From: Cyanobacteria bacterium FACHB-502
GTDB lineage: Bacteria > Cyanobacteriota > Cyanobacteriia > Elainellales > Elainellaceae
Assembly (NCBI GenBank): GCA_014695325.1
Contig: JACJNZ010000039.1
Location: forward strand, 372,001-436,000
Direction of reading: 5' to 3'
Length of the DNA stretch: 64,000 nucleotides
Each line of letters begins with the position of its first letter. The stretch's first letter is position 1. Positions 48,400 through 59,075 of the stretch are shown piece after piece. The notes beneath the pieces are model-generated. The model ran no database searches. It was not told the origin of the DNA and saw only the letters and a program-made list of their open reading frames with translations. A program made the translations under genes and the position numbers.

Positions 48400-49005
48400 A
48401 TGATTGCCTTCATGTCCCTTCCTCTGCCGTCCCTGCTTAGCGTTAGTTTAGGTATCCTGCTGTTAGGCTGTACCCCTCCGCCCCAGTCTTCCCAGTCTTC
48501 TCCCGGTGCCGCACCTGTTACCCAAACGCCGCCTGCTGCCAGTCAGCCCGCGAATCAACCTGCTCTAAATCGACCTGCTGCCCCCCAATCTGCCACCAAC
48601 CCACCTGCAGGACAAATGCTGCCGATTACTGCTGAGGCAACGATGCGCGGACAAAAGATTCAGCTTGAGGTTGCCCGTACTATTCGCGAACAGGCAATGG
48701 GGCTGATGTATCGCCCTGCCTTACCTGACGATCGCGGAATGCTGTTTCCGTTTAATCCGCCGCGTCCGTTGCAGTTCTGGATGAAAAATACGCCGCAGCC
48801 GCTCGACATGGTGTTTATGCTGAATGGCGAAGTGAAGGCGATTGCACCGAATTCTCCACCCTGCACAACTGACCCCTGCCCGACCTACGGCACAAATGAA
48901 GCGGTGAATCAAGTCATCGAACTCCGAGCCGGACGCGCTGCGGAACTGGGGCTACAGGTGGGCGATCGGGTTGAAATCCGCTATTTTAACCAGCCGATCC
49001 AGTAA
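48400..49005 (+). CDS. DUF192 lipoprotein
   Basis: A 201-residue secreted protein of the DUF192 family, of unknown biochemical role. The lipobox is LLLGC (cysteine near residue 24). A Pro/Gln/Ala-rich linker (26-75) precedes the domain (about 80-198) with RTIREQAMGLMYRPALPDDRGML, cited here as GLMYRPALPDDRGML, then QFWMKNTPQPLDMVFM and VIELRAG. The start ATG 48400 may be replaced by ATG four codons later. It stands alone between the binding protein and the minus-strand rplY gene. Confidence 0.88.
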   Translation: MIAFMSLPLPSLLSVSLGILLLGCTPPPQSSQSSPGAAPVTQTPPAASQPANQPALNRPAAPQSATNPPAGQMLPITAEATMRGQKIQLEVARTIREQAMGLMYRPALPDDRGMLFPFNPPRPLQFWMKNTPQPLDMVFMLNGEVKAIAPNSPPCTTDPCPTYGTNEAVNQVIELRAGRAAELGLQVGDRVEIRYFNQPIQ

Positions 49006-49162
49006 TTCGATACAGTAATCCTAATTGTGAAATCAGACGATCGATCAAATCGATCAACAGGGTCGGGGGCTTTCACCGTTCCTGTATCCCGGATTGCTTA
49101 AATGCAGCCGATCCATACTGCCGGATTGCTTGACGCATCCAAGCAGCAGTCATCCAAGCAAC

Positions 49163-49188
49163 AAAAAAGCCAGGAATCAACCTGGCTC
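49163..49188 (-). terminator. Intrinsic terminator of rplY
   Basis: On the reverse strand AGCCAGG, six-base loop, CCTGGCT, then six T residues, 43 bp after the rplY stop. Confidence 0.88.
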
Positions 49189-49230
49189 AACATTATGATT
49201 TATTAATTCAATTTTCGACTGGAAAGCCGT

Positions 49231-49821
49231 TTAGCCTTCCTGATCCACTTCGTCGCTGACCTGACCACCGCGACCCAGCACCTTGACCACCACACGATCG
49301 GGATCGCCCAGCACCGTGATACTTTCGGGGAGCTGAAGCTGATTTACATGGATCGTATCCCCTGCATGCAGATCAGAAATATCCACTTCGATCGTCTCAG
49401 GGATGTCGCCCGGGGCACAGGAGATTTCCAGTCCGTTCAGCACTGTATCGAGTGCGCCGCCTTCTTGCTTCACACCAATCGCCGTTCCAACAAAGTGAAG
49501 CGGTACAGTAACTTGCAGAAACTCTTGCTGACCCACTGAGAAAAAGCTGAGATGATATAGGCTACCGCGCCAGGGGTGTGCTTGCACTTCGCGCAGGAGG
49601 GCTTTGCCGCTCCAGGGTAGGTCGGTGACGTTGAGGGTAATCAGCGTATTGTTGAGCGATGCTTTTTTGACCAGCAGTTCTGCCGCTTTCAGATCCATGA
49701 CTAGCGAGACAGATTCTGCTCCGTTGTGACCGTACAGCACTGCCGGAAGCTGTCCTTCACGGCGCATAGCGTTCGGTTTGCTCCCTTCGGGGCGCTTTTG
49801 ACATTCGATCGTAAGTTCCAT
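49231..49821 (-). CDS. rplY: 50S ribosomal protein L25 (Ctc/TL5 type)
   Basis: 5S rRNA-binding ribosomal protein, long form with a C-terminal beta domain. From ATG 49821 it is 196 residues: MELTIECQKRPEGS start, PAVLYGHNG motif, then the second domain with SCAPGDIPETIEVDIS. The frame opens upstream to 49857, but MELTIECQKR is the conserved start. It follows purA by 79 bp on the same strand, with the terminator downstream, so the pair probably forms an operon. Confidence 0.95.
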   Translation of the reverse strand: MELTIECQKRPEGSKPNAMRREGQLPAVLYGHNGAESVSLVMDLKAAELLVKKASLNNTLITLNVTDLPWSGKALLREVQAHPWRGSLYHLSFFSVGQQEFLQVTVPLHFVGTAIGVKQEGGALDTVLNGLEISCAPGDIPETIEVDISDLHAGDTIHVNQLQLPESITVLGDPDRVVVKVLGRGGQVSDEVDQEG

Positions 49822-49900
49822 AAGTAATTTCGCGATTACAAGATCAATAGTGGACAAAACTTTTTGGAAGAACTTCCTGGGAGACTTTTTCCGCAGGAAT

Positions 49901-51575
<1,675 letters not shown>

Positions 51576-52286
51576 ATGAACGACAGTAAAGCCTTGTTTG
51601 ACTACTGGTATGAGCAGGTTCGGCTGAAGAATCATGAGCTAGTTCAGGTTGCGGGACATGTTGAGACCTATAAGCTGCGCCACGAATGTACCAACTACGA
51701 TGAGCTCCGCTTGAGCCGTGAAGTTCAGCTTTTAGAGGAGCCAGAGCGCAGCAAAGTTATTGCCATCATTAAATATGAATGCACAGCTAAAGTTTTACAG
51801 TACCGGGCAGGTCGGTTGCGCGATCGCGCTAATCAGCTTTCAGAAACTTGCGGTGAGCTAGAAACCCAAAAAACGAAGCTGCTTCGCTTGATTCAGGCAT
51901 TGCAGGCAAAGCTGTTTGGCAAAGATAAAGAACTGGAGCAGTATAAAGCTCGCATTGCGATCCTGGAAGCCGAGAATGCAGCCCTTCAAGCCGATGCCGA
52001 GAATAGCCAGGCTGAAGTACAACTGCGAACAGAGCTAGAAAAGCTTCAGAAACAATACGATGCCGTTGAAAAGCGTAGGCGTGAACTTGCTCAAAACAAC
52101 AAGAGTTTAGGCGGCAGAGTTGCCCATACGCAGCGTTATAAACGACAGCGAGATGAAGCAATGATTCAGGTGAAAGAGCTACGAGCGCAGCTTCAATCGC
52201 TCACCCATGAGAATCAGCAGCTCCGTGCTGAAAACGATCGGCTCCGTCTTGCTTTGAACAGGGTGGAGAATCAGGCAGCTCTCTAG
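51576..52286 (+). CDS. Hypothetical coiled-coil protein
   Basis: A 236-residue soluble protein that I do not recognise. Residues 1-85 are mixed helical with two short conserved-looking pieces (DYWYEQVRLKNHELVQV, RLSREVQLLEEPERSK). Residues about 85-230 form a long coiled coil with heptad Leu/Ile/Ala positions (QLSETCGELETQ, AILEAENAALQADAEN, ENQQLRAENDRLRLAL). It lacks a signal peptide and membrane segments. It is the first of two adjacent coiled-coil genes, with 18 bp between them, so they are probably cotranscribed and may form a complex. Structural or scaffold function is only an inference. Confidence 0.7.
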   Translation: MNDSKALFDYWYEQVRLKNHELVQVAGHVETYKLRHECTNYDELRLSREVQLLEEPERSKVIAIIKYECTAKVLQYRAGRLRDRANQLSETCGELETQKTKLLRLIQALQAKLFGKDKELEQYKARIAILEAENAALQADAENSQAEVQLRTELEKLQKQYDAVEKRRRELAQNNKSLGGRVAHTQRYKRQRDEAMIQVKELRAQLQSLTHENQQLRAENDRLRLALNRVENQAAL

Positions 52287-52304
52287 AGCGAGGATTTTAT
52301 TGTT

Positions 52305-52700
52305 ATGAAACTTCAGGAATTAAAAGCAAAGGTCTACGAGCTAGCAGGGGTGACAACTCCTAAACCGCTCAAAGCAAAGTATGAGTCAATTAAAACGCTA
52401 GATTTGCGCCGTAAAGCCTCCTGGGAAAAAGCATTGGCAATTGTTCAGGAGCAGCAAAACAGCTTTGAGAACTGGGTAGAAAATCCGCCGGATGAATACC
52501 AAGAGCTATTTGCCCAGATTAAAACTGTCTCGGCAGACTACAGTGAAAAGCTTGAAAAAGTGAAGCAGATCGGGCAGGAAGTTGCTGTCATGGCTGACAG
52601 TCTTGAAGAACTTTCGCACGAGTACCAGGAAGAAGCCGATCGCCTCCAGCAAGAAGTGATTGCAGCCAAGCAAGCGGCGGAGCAGTCCCAGCTAAATTAG
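52305..52700 (+). CDS. Hypothetical small coiled-coil protein
   Basis: A 131-residue soluble, highly charged helical protein of unknown family. The N-terminus (MKLQELKAKVYELAGV) has a leucine-spaced helix, the middle reads KAKYESIKTLDLRRKASW, and the C-terminal half is a predicted coiled coil (VKQIGQEVAVMADSLEELS, ADRLQQEVIAAKQ). Start ATG 52305 lies 18 bp after the previous stop codon. Its partner in context is the coiled-coil protein upstream. I cannot assign a function. Confidence 0.65.
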   Translation: MKLQELKAKVYELAGVTTPKPLKAKYESIKTLDLRRKASWEKALAIVQEQQNSFENWVENPPDEYQELFAQIKTVSADYSEKLEKVKQIGQEVAVMADSLEELSHEYQEEADRLQQEVIAAKQAAEQSQLN

Positions 52701-52743
52701 CCTGAAGTCGCCGAGTAGAACGGTTGCGATCGCGCTTCAGCTC

Positions 52744-53889
52744 CTAATTCTGCACAAAATCTCCTCTGACCCAGCCTGTCGCACCCGACTCAAACTGGAC
52801 ACTGTACCAGGTGTAGCCGTCTGCTCCCTGAGTGCGATCGACAATGCGAACCGGATCGCCTGCGTAAGCCGTGGTTTGAACCGGGGCATCAATATCAGCA
52901 GAGGCTCGGACGTTGATCGATGCGTCGGGATCGCTGGCAGTTAGGGTACTGGATTGAGAATTAGGCGATTGAGAGGATTGAGCCGTTTCAGGACTGGCTT
53001 CGGAAGTTGGGCGATTTGCGCTGGGCTGGGTGGTGCTATTGGGGGCTGAGGCAATGGAGCTGGGTTGGGCAGCGCTGTCGGAAGTTGTTCCGCCGGTTGG
53101 GGAACTGTTTGAAACTAAGTCCCCACGTACCCATCCGGTCACGCCTGCTACGGTTTGTACGTTATACCAGGTGTAGCCATCACTGCCCGAACTGCTGCTT
53201 AAAATTTGAATCGATTCGCCGCTACTGCCAACTTCCTGAACCGGGGCATCGACACTGGCACTGGTGCGAATGTTGATCGGCGATCCGTCGGCCGTGTTGA
53301 GTGTGCCGCTTCCGGTTGCCTGAGTTGCAGAGCTGGGCTGGGGCGAAGGAGAGGCGGCTGGGCTGGCGGTTGGGCTGGCGGTTGGACTGGTTGAAGGGTT
53401 GATGCCGGGGGTTGGGCTTTCGGATGCCTGGGCAACTGGCTGAGCGTCTACCGTGCCGCCAACAAGCTGAGCAAACTGCTGTGCCTTTTCATAGCTCGTA
53501 AAGCTGGCAACTTGAACGGTCGGCTCGCCTGTGATCGCCTGAATCGTGCCGATCGCATCCTGACAGTATTTGGCACGAATCTCGTCTAGATTGCCGCCTT
53601 TGATCACCACGGGATACCAGGTTGAGGTCGGAGTCGTTTCCCGATCGCTGCACGATGCCTGAGGAAAGCTAAACTCAGCAGGCGAGGCACTGGCAGAAGG
53701 ACTGGCTGCGCTATCGAGGGGAACGCCAGGAGCATCGGCTCCTAGGTTGTAGCTGGGGCTGGCAACGCAAGAAGCTAACAATCCGGCGATCGTGACCGCA
53801 AAAAATCGCTTGCCAGTTTGACGGGGGGTTAACTGAGGAGCTAGCCGCGAGCAGCGAAGGCGAAACAAGTCGATCGAAGGAACAACCAT
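52744..53889 (-). CDS. SH3-domain lipoprotein with SPOR-like segment
   Basis: A 381-residue secreted protein. The lipobox is LLASC (cysteine near residue 41). After it come a SPOR-like segment (about 90-155, WYPVVIKGGNLDEIRAKYC and VQVASFTSYEKAQQFAQLV), a Ser/Pro/Thr-rich linker, and two bacterial SH3 domains (about 190-255 and 310-380), both with INIR/INVRAS and DGYTWY..VQ motifs and a GWVRGD ending. SH3 domains of this type bind cell-wall peptidoglycan or proteins. The two repeats are similar in sequence, so they look like an internal duplication. Converges with the coiled-coil pair. Confidence 0.83.
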   Translation of the reverse strand: MVVPSIDLFRLRCSRLAPQLTPRQTGKRFFAVTIAGLLASCVASPSYNLGADAPGVPLDSAASPSASASPAEFSFPQASCSDRETTPTSTWYPVVIKGGNLDEIRAKYCQDAIGTIQAITGEPTVQVASFTSYEKAQQFAQLVGGTVDAQPVAQASESPTPGINPSTSPTASPTASPAASPSPQPSSATQATGSGTLNTADGSPINIRTSASVDAPVQEVGSSGESIQILSSSSGSDGYTWYNVQTVAGVTGWVRGDLVSNSSPTGGTTSDSAAQPSSIASAPNSTTQPSANRPTSEASPETAQSSQSPNSQSSTLTASDPDASINVRASADIDAPVQTTAYAGDPVRIVDRTQGADGYTWYSVQFESGATGWVRGDFVQN

Positions 53890-54027
53890 AGAATGCCGTG
53901 ACCTGCAAAGACGAAAGCGTTAGAACTAAACCAAAGCACCAATAGATTAGCAGTCCTCTGCAAAAATGGCGCAAGTCAGAAGGGAGATCACCCGTATTAT
54001 TAAAATGAATCGGTTTATTGTAGTGCA

Positions 54028-54906
54028 ATGCAAAAGCTTTTGATCACGGGCGCGAGTGGTTTTTTGGGATGGTATCTCTGCCAAGCTGCCCAAACCGATT
54101 GGGAAGTCTACGGAACCCATCATCGGCAGGCGGTCAATTTGGCAAAAGTTCACTCGCTGCCGATCGACCTCACCGATCTGGATGCCCTGAAATCGCTGTT
54201 TGCCACCGTTCGACCGGATGCGGTAATTCATGCGGCGGCAGTGTCTCGCCCCAATGACTGTCAGGATGATCCGGTGCGATCGTACCAAACGAATGTGGTT
54301 GCTTCCTGTAATATTGCCGAGCGATGTGAAGCGGCGGGAATTCCCTGCGTGTTTACGTCTTCGGAGCTGGTGTTTGATGGGCTAAATCCGCCCTATCGAG
54401 AAGGCGATCCGGTCAGCCCAATTAATCTGTATGGCGAACAGAAAGTTGCTGCCGAATTGGGAATGCTCGATCGCTGTTCTCAAATGCTCGTTTGCCGGAT
54501 GCCGCTGATGTTTGGCAATGTGCCCCATGCTGAGAGCTTTCTCCAGCCGTTTATCCAAAGGTTGAGATCCGGTGAGCGGCTGAATGTGTTTGTGGATGAG
54601 TTTCGCACGCCTGTTAGCGGAGAAGATGCTGCAAAAGGCATTTTGCAGATCATGGACAAAGTGCGGGGCAGGGTGCATCTCGGTGGGAAAGAGCGGCTGT
54701 CACGCTACAAATTTGGGCAACACCTGGTCGCAGCCCTCGATTTACCGGAGACGATGCTGAACCCCTGTCGTCAAGCAGATGTGCCGATGTCTGCCCCTCG
54801 CGCCCCGGATGTTAGCCTCGATAGTTCATTGGCGTTTAGCCTGGGATACAATCCGACTCCTGTAAAGGAAGCATTAGCACGGCTGCTGCATCCTGCTGAA
54901 GAATAA
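54028..54906 (+). CDS. SDR family reductase, dTDP-4-dehydrorhamnose reductase-like
   Basis: A 292-residue NAD(P)-dependent extended SDR. It has the cofactor motif LITGASGFLGWYL, VIHAAAVSRPNDC, SSELVFDG and the YGEQKVAAE Tyr-Lys motif. The fold matches RfbD-type reductases and the human MAT2B regulatory subunit. No other rhamnose gene is close, so substrate is uncertain. It starts ATG 54028, divergent from the SH3 lipoprotein. Confidence 0.78.
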   Translation: MQKLLITGASGFLGWYLCQAAQTDWEVYGTHHRQAVNLAKVHSLPIDLTDLDALKSLFATVRPDAVIHAAAVSRPNDCQDDPVRSYQTNVVASCNIAERCEAAGIPCVFTSSELVFDGLNPPYREGDPVSPINLYGEQKVAAELGMLDRCSQMLVCRMPLMFGNVPHAESFLQPFIQRLRSGERLNVFVDEFRTPVSGEDAAKGILQIMDKVRGRVHLGGKERLSRYKFGQHLVAALDLPETMLNPCRQADVPMSAPRAPDVSLDSSLAFSLGYNPTPVKEALARLLHPAEE

Positions 54907-55019
54907 GGCGTTGAGCGATCGTCACTTCAGAAGCGAATCAAACAACAAATGAAACAAGGTAAACTTTTGTAAACAAATACTTCATCCTTACTCTTCATCT
55001 TTATCGCGACTGAAAGCCC

Positions 55020-55571
55020 ATGATGACTCGCCGTACCTTGCTTCAGCTTCTACAAGCCTGCTGTTTTGCCCTGCTAGTTGCCCTCAGCCCCATCGCCCCT
55101 GCCTTTGCCCTGGGCGGACCTCAGCCGTCGATCGATCAGCCTGCGCCCGACTTTACCTTGCCCACCAACAGTGGAAACGGCACAATTTCCCTCAAGGACT
55201 ATCGCGGCAAATGGGTCGTAGTCTACTTTTATCCTAAGGATTTCACCCCCGGCTGCACGCTAGAGGCACAGCGATTTCAGCGGGATCTGCCTAAGTACAA
55301 AGCGCGAAACACAGAAATTCTCGGCATTAGTGCCGATGATGTGGATTCTCACACAGAGTTTTGCGACTCTGAAGGGCTAAAGTTCCCTCTGCTTGCGGAT
55401 ACCGATGGAGCTGTGAGTAAAGCCTATGGCTCCTGGCTAAGTCCAATGTCGCTGCGTCATACTTATCTGATTGATCCAAACGGGATTTTGCGCGATCGAT
55501 TTCTGGGCGTGAGTCCCGCACTCCATAGTCAGGAAGTGCTGGCGCGACTGGGAGAGCTGCAATCTGCCTGA
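55020..55571 (+). CDS. Peroxiredoxin, BCP/PrxQ family, exported
   Basis: A thiol peroxidase of 183 residues. The signal peptide (residues 1-30, ending AFA) suggests that it acts in the periplasm or thylakoid lumen. The peroxidatic Cys79 is in TPGCTLE. The usual PrxQ resolving cysteine five residues later is Gln84 here; another cysteine, Cys115, is in EFCDSEG. It may therefore work as an atypical or one-Cys enzyme. The DUF3122 gene starts at most 56 bp later on the same strand, so an operon is likely. Confidence 0.9.
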   Translation: MMTRRTLLQLLQACCFALLVALSPIAPAFALGGPQPSIDQPAPDFTLPTNSGNGTISLKDYRGKWVVVYFYPKDFTPGCTLEAQRFQRDLPKYKARNTEILGISADDVDSHTEFCDSEGLKFPLLADTDGAVSKAYGSWLSPMSLRHTYLIDPNGILRDRFLGVSPALHSQEVLARLGELQSA

Positions 55572-55627
55572 CCAGGATGATTTTCACAATGCTCGATTAT
55601 CCCTTTGGGGAACTGCAAAATAAACGC

Positions 55628-56134
55628 ATGGCTCGTTTTCGACAAAAGCTGATGATATGGCTGAGCGTCCTGCTGCTAACAACCTGCTTTTTTGCCCAGC
55701 CGTCGCTTGCAGCCTATGATGTCATTGCGAATCATCCCGATGAGCCGTTTCGCAGCGTTTTGTTTCGCTCGAAGCAGAGTTTGCGCGATCGATCGGGCAA
55801 TTCCTGGCAGGTCGTGGTGTTTCGCTACGGCAGTCCCGAAGGATTAACCCCTGTGACACTGAGACTTGTTGGGTTTCCGGGCATTGTTACATTTCGCCAT
55901 CCTCAAGATCTAACCCTCACCAGCGAAGCCAGAAGCTGGCAGGCAGCAGAGCGACCCACCCCCCAAACTGCCGTGCCAAACGTGGGAGAGTACGACCTGA
56001 CGAAGATCGTGCAGCAGTTGCCAATTGGAGGTTCCCTCAAACTGCGGCTGCCCCTGGACGATCGTTCTGAGGTTTTACGGGTTCCAGGTTTTGTTGTGCA
56101 GGAATGGCAGCAGGTCGCTAGGGCAGAGCCTTAA
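55628..56134 (+). CDS. DUF3122 protein
   Basis: A 168-residue exported protein of a cyanobacterial family without known function. Signal peptide from MARFRQK to SLAAYDV (cleavage near residue 28). The domain shows SVLFRSKQSLRDRSGNSWQ, cited as SKQSLRDRSGNSWQ, VVVFRY and TLRLVGFPG. The frame opens at ATG 55577, but ATG 55628 precedes a basic residue run and hydrophobic stretch, so I prefer it. It follows the peroxiredoxin closely, both being exported. Confidence 0.8.
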   Translation: MARFRQKLMIWLSVLLLTTCFFAQPSLAAYDVIANHPDEPFRSVLFRSKQSLRDRSGNSWQVVVFRYGSPEGLTPVTLRLVGFPGIVTFRHPQDLTLTSEARSWQAAERPTPQTAVPNVGEYDLTKIVQQLPIGGSLKLRLPLDDRSEVLRVPGFVVQEWQQVARAEP

Positions 56135-56298
56135 ACACTCCTGATTTGAAGCTTGATTTAAGTTAGAGGAATTCTGGGTAGTATAAGTTAGGCATGGAGA
56201 TTGCTAACCCCTCCCATCACCTGCCCGGTTGCCGCACTTTCGGAGCCGTTTCTCAGAATTGTGGCTGATTTCATTATCCTCTTCGATCGCAACTTCTC

Positions 56299-56985
56299 AT
56301 GCAGACTGCTGCGTTTAGTGAACTATTTCCTCTGTTTAATGCCGCCAGTCCAGAGACGATTGAGTGGCTGATGTCCAATACGGTCGAGCATGAGTATCCG
56401 ACCGATCGTGCAGTGCTGATGGAAGATGCCTGGGGCAATGCCGTTTACTTTGTTGAATCGGGATGGGTCAAGGTGCGTCGTCACGTCGGGGGAGGGTTTG
56501 TGACGCTGGCGATCCTAGGACGCGGAGACTTCTTTGGTGAGATGGCAATTCTGGACGAGTCGCCGCGATCGACCGATGTAATTGCCCTGTCTTCGGTCAA
56601 GCTGCTCAGCATCTCAGCTCAGCGATTTATCCAGACGCTATTTCGCGACTCCCAGCTTCATCACCGAATGCTTCAGCTCATGGTACGACGGCTGCGGCAA
56701 ATGAATGTCCGCTTTCAGCTTCGGCATCAGCCCCCTGCCATCAAGCTTGTGAATACACTGGTATCACTAGGTGAGCATTACGGAACTGCCACTGAGTACG
56801 GCATCGAGGTTCTTAATATTCCCTTTAAAGATCTGGCAGATGTGAGCGACATTACGGTTGAAGAAGCTGCCAAAATCATGGAAAAGCTGCACGCTAAAGG
56901 CTGGATCAGGGTTGTGCCTTCTCGCAATGCGATGTTTCTTACGAACATGAGGCAGCTGGCTCATCTGGCAGGCAGAACTCAGTAA
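56299..56985 (+). CDS. Crp/Fnr family transcription regulator
   Basis: A 228-residue dimeric DNA-binding regulator. Residues about 15-130 form a cyclic-nucleotide-type beta barrel (GRGDFFGEMAILDESPRSTDV, quoted here as FFGEMAILDESPRST) with the Glu and Arg-Ser/Thr residues that bind the phosphate of cAMP in Crp. A helix bundle leads to the winged helix (about 165-220, FKDLADVSDITVEEAAKIM). It is not NtcA by the lack of its signature in the recognition helix. Its ligand and targets are unknown. It lies 164 bp after the DUF3122 gene. Confidence 0.88.
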   Translation: MQTAAFSELFPLFNAASPETIEWLMSNTVEHEYPTDRAVLMEDAWGNAVYFVESGWVKVRRHVGGGFVTLAILGRGDFFGEMAILDESPRSTDVIALSSVKLLSISAQRFIQTLFRDSQLHHRMLQLMVRRLRQMNVRFQLRHQPPAIKLVNTLVSLGEHYGTATEYGIEVLNIPFKDLADVSDITVEEAAKIMEKLHAKGWIRVVPSRNAMFLTNMRQLAHLAGRTQ

Positions 56986-57072
56986 GTCATACAGCAAGTC
57001 ATACAGCAGGTCAGTGGTCATCACCGCGAAGACGTACTACACTCAAACCACACCCTATCGTGAGTTCTCAAG

Positions 57073-58875
57073 ATGACCGGAGTGACTGAAACGCGCCCTG
57101 TGGCTCGATCGCGTACTCATCTGACGCTGCACTATCAGGTGGCGATGCCGCAGCCGACTAATCATCTATTTGAAGTAGCGTTACGGGTGCAGGGCTGGCA
57201 GGCGGACGTACTGGATCTGAAAATGCCCGTCTGGACTCCCGGCTCGTATCTGGTGCGCGAGTATGCCCGTCATTTGCAGGATTTTGCGGCAGAAGCTGAC
57301 CCGTCTTCGATGGCAGCAGGAAGCGATCGCCCGCTAAGCTGGCGCAAGGTGAGCAAAAATCACTGGCAAATTGATACCGCAGGCGTTTCAGAACTCACGG
57401 TGCGCTACCGCATCTTTGCCAACGAACTCACGGTTCGCACAAATCATTTAGATGCGACGCACGGCTATTTCAATGGGGCAGCCCTTTTCTTTTACGTCCC
57501 CGGCTACGAGAAGCAGCCTTTGCAGGTGACGATCGTTCCCCCTCACGCCGACTGGCAAATCGCCACCCCCCTACCACTGATGACCGGGCAGGAAAACACC
57601 TTTGAAGCGAAGGATTTTGACACGCTGGTCGATAGTCCGTTTGAGGTGGGACAGCAGGAGCGATACGAATTTGAAGTGCTGGGCAAACCGCATCACTTTG
57701 TCGTTTGGGGACAGGGCAATATTGAACCCGATCGGGTGATTGCTGACACGAAGAAAATTATTGAAACCGAAGCGAATCTATTTGGCGGTCTGCCCTACGA
57801 TCGCTATCTGTTTCTGCTGCATCTCACGTCTCAAGGCTTTGGCGGATTGGAACACAAGAATTCCTGTTCGCTGATTTATTCCCGATTCGGCTTCCGCTCA
57901 GACGATCGCTATCACCGCTTTATGCAGTTGGTGGCGCACGAGTTTTTCCACCTGTGGAACGTGAAGCGAATTCGCCCCAAAGCGTTGGAAGTGTTCGACT
58001 ACGAGCAGGAAAACTATACGCCATCGCTCTGGTTTAGCGAAGGGACGACCAGCTTTTACGATCTGGCGTTTCCGTTCCGGGCAGGTCTCTACGACGCGAA
58101 AACTTATCTGAGTGAGCTGAGCAAGGAAATTACCCGTTACCTCACCATCCCCGGACGCAATGTGCAGCCCTTGAGCGAGTCGAGCTTTGATGCCTGGATC
58201 AAGCTTTACCGCCGCGATAACAACAGCGACAACTCACAGATCTCTTATTATCTCAAGGGCGAAATGGTTTCGCTGCTGCTGGATCTGCTAATTCGCGCTA
58301 AACACCACAACCAACGATCGCTCGATGATGTAATGCGGCAACTCTGGCAGCAGTTCGGCAAGGATGAAATTGGCTTCACTCCAGAACAGCTTGAGTCTGT
58401 GATTCAGACGATTGCGGAAGAGGATTCAACCGACTTTTTCAATCGCTTCCTGCACACCGTTGAGGAACTGCCCTTTGATCAGTATCTGGAACCCTTTGGA
58501 CTGCGGCTCCAGCCCGAAGACACCAGTGGACATCCGCCGTTCCTCGGACTGACCGCCAAATCTGAACACGGGCGCGAGATGATCAAATTTGTGGAAAGCA
58601 ACTCTCCGGCGCAGCAGGCAGGCATTGACCCCGATGATGAGCTATTGGCGATCGATGGCTTACGAATTAAGGCAGATCAGTTAGGCGATCGGCTAAAGGA
58701 TTACCGAGCAGGGGACTTGATTCAGGTGACGGTGTTTCATCAGGATGAGCTGCGAACTCGTACCGTGACATTGGCGGCTCCGCGTCCGGCAAGCTATCGA
58801 CTCGTGGCAATTGATTCTCTTTCTCAGACACAAAAGAAACTGCTGCACGGTTGGTTAGGCGTTGAGACAATTTAG
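57073..58875 (+). CDS. M61 family metallopeptidase with PDZ domain
   Basis: Zinc aminopeptidase of the glycyl-aminopeptidase family, 600 residues. The N-terminal beta domain covers about 20-170, the catalytic domain has the zinc motif HEFFH (289-293, followed by LWNVKRIRP) and the third ligand Glu323 in WFSEGTTS. A PDZ domain (about 490-575, SPAQQAGIDPDDELLAIDG) is typical of the family. No signal peptide is seen, so the cytoplasm is probable. ATG 57073 lies 87 bp after the Crp-type gene. Confidence 0.92.
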   Translation: MTGVTETRPVARSRTHLTLHYQVAMPQPTNHLFEVALRVQGWQADVLDLKMPVWTPGSYLVREYARHLQDFAAEADPSSMAAGSDRPLSWRKVSKNHWQIDTAGVSELTVRYRIFANELTVRTNHLDATHGYFNGAALFFYVPGYEKQPLQVTIVPPHADWQIATPLPLMTGQENTFEAKDFDTLVDSPFEVGQQERYEFEVLGKPHHFVVWGQGNIEPDRVIADTKKIIETEANLFGGLPYDRYLFLLHLTSQGFGGLEHKNSCSLIYSRFGFRSDDRYHRFMQLVAHEFFHLWNVKRIRPKALEVFDYEQENYTPSLWFSEGTTSFYDLAFPFRAGLYDAKTYLSELSKEITRYLTIPGRNVQPLSESSFDAWIKLYRRDNNSDNSQISYYLKGEMVSLLLDLLIRAKHHNQRSLDDVMRQLWQQFGKDEIGFTPEQLESVIQTIAEEDSTDFFNRFLHTVEELPFDQYLEPFGLRLQPEDTSGHPPFLGLTAKSEHGREMIKFVESNSPAQQAGIDPDDELLAIDGLRIKADQLGDRLKDYRAGDLIQVTVFHQDELRTRTVTLAAPRPASYRLVAIDSLSQTQKKLLHGWLGVETI

Positions 58876-58994
58876 GCAGAAACTCAGGATTGCTCCGGTT
58901 CAATCCCAAGTTCTCAAAGTGGGACGGCGAAGTCATCGCATCGTTTAGCAACGCCTGTTGTGCTGAGCAGTGAAGCTGAATCCTGTCCATCCCG

Positions 58995-59050
58995 TCTTGT
59001 CTATAAAATTCTGTCTATAAAAATCTTGTCTATGAACTTGTCTATAAAAA
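58995..59050. repeat. Imperfect tandem TGTCTATAAAA units
   Basis: TCTTGTCTATAAAAT, CTGTCTATAAAAA, CTTGTCTATGAA and CTTGTCTATAAAAA follow one another; unit length is about 14 bp. Confidence 0.65.
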
Positions 59051-59075
59051 GAGCAGCCCCGAAACTCAGGACTGC
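59045..59075 (-). terminator. Possible reverse-strand terminator hairpin
   Basis: On the reverse strand GCAGTCC and GGGCTGC pair (one wobble) over a 9-base loop and are followed by TC and five T residues. No annotated reverse-strand gene lies upstream, so if real it would end an unannotated RNA or antisense transcript. Confidence 0.3.
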
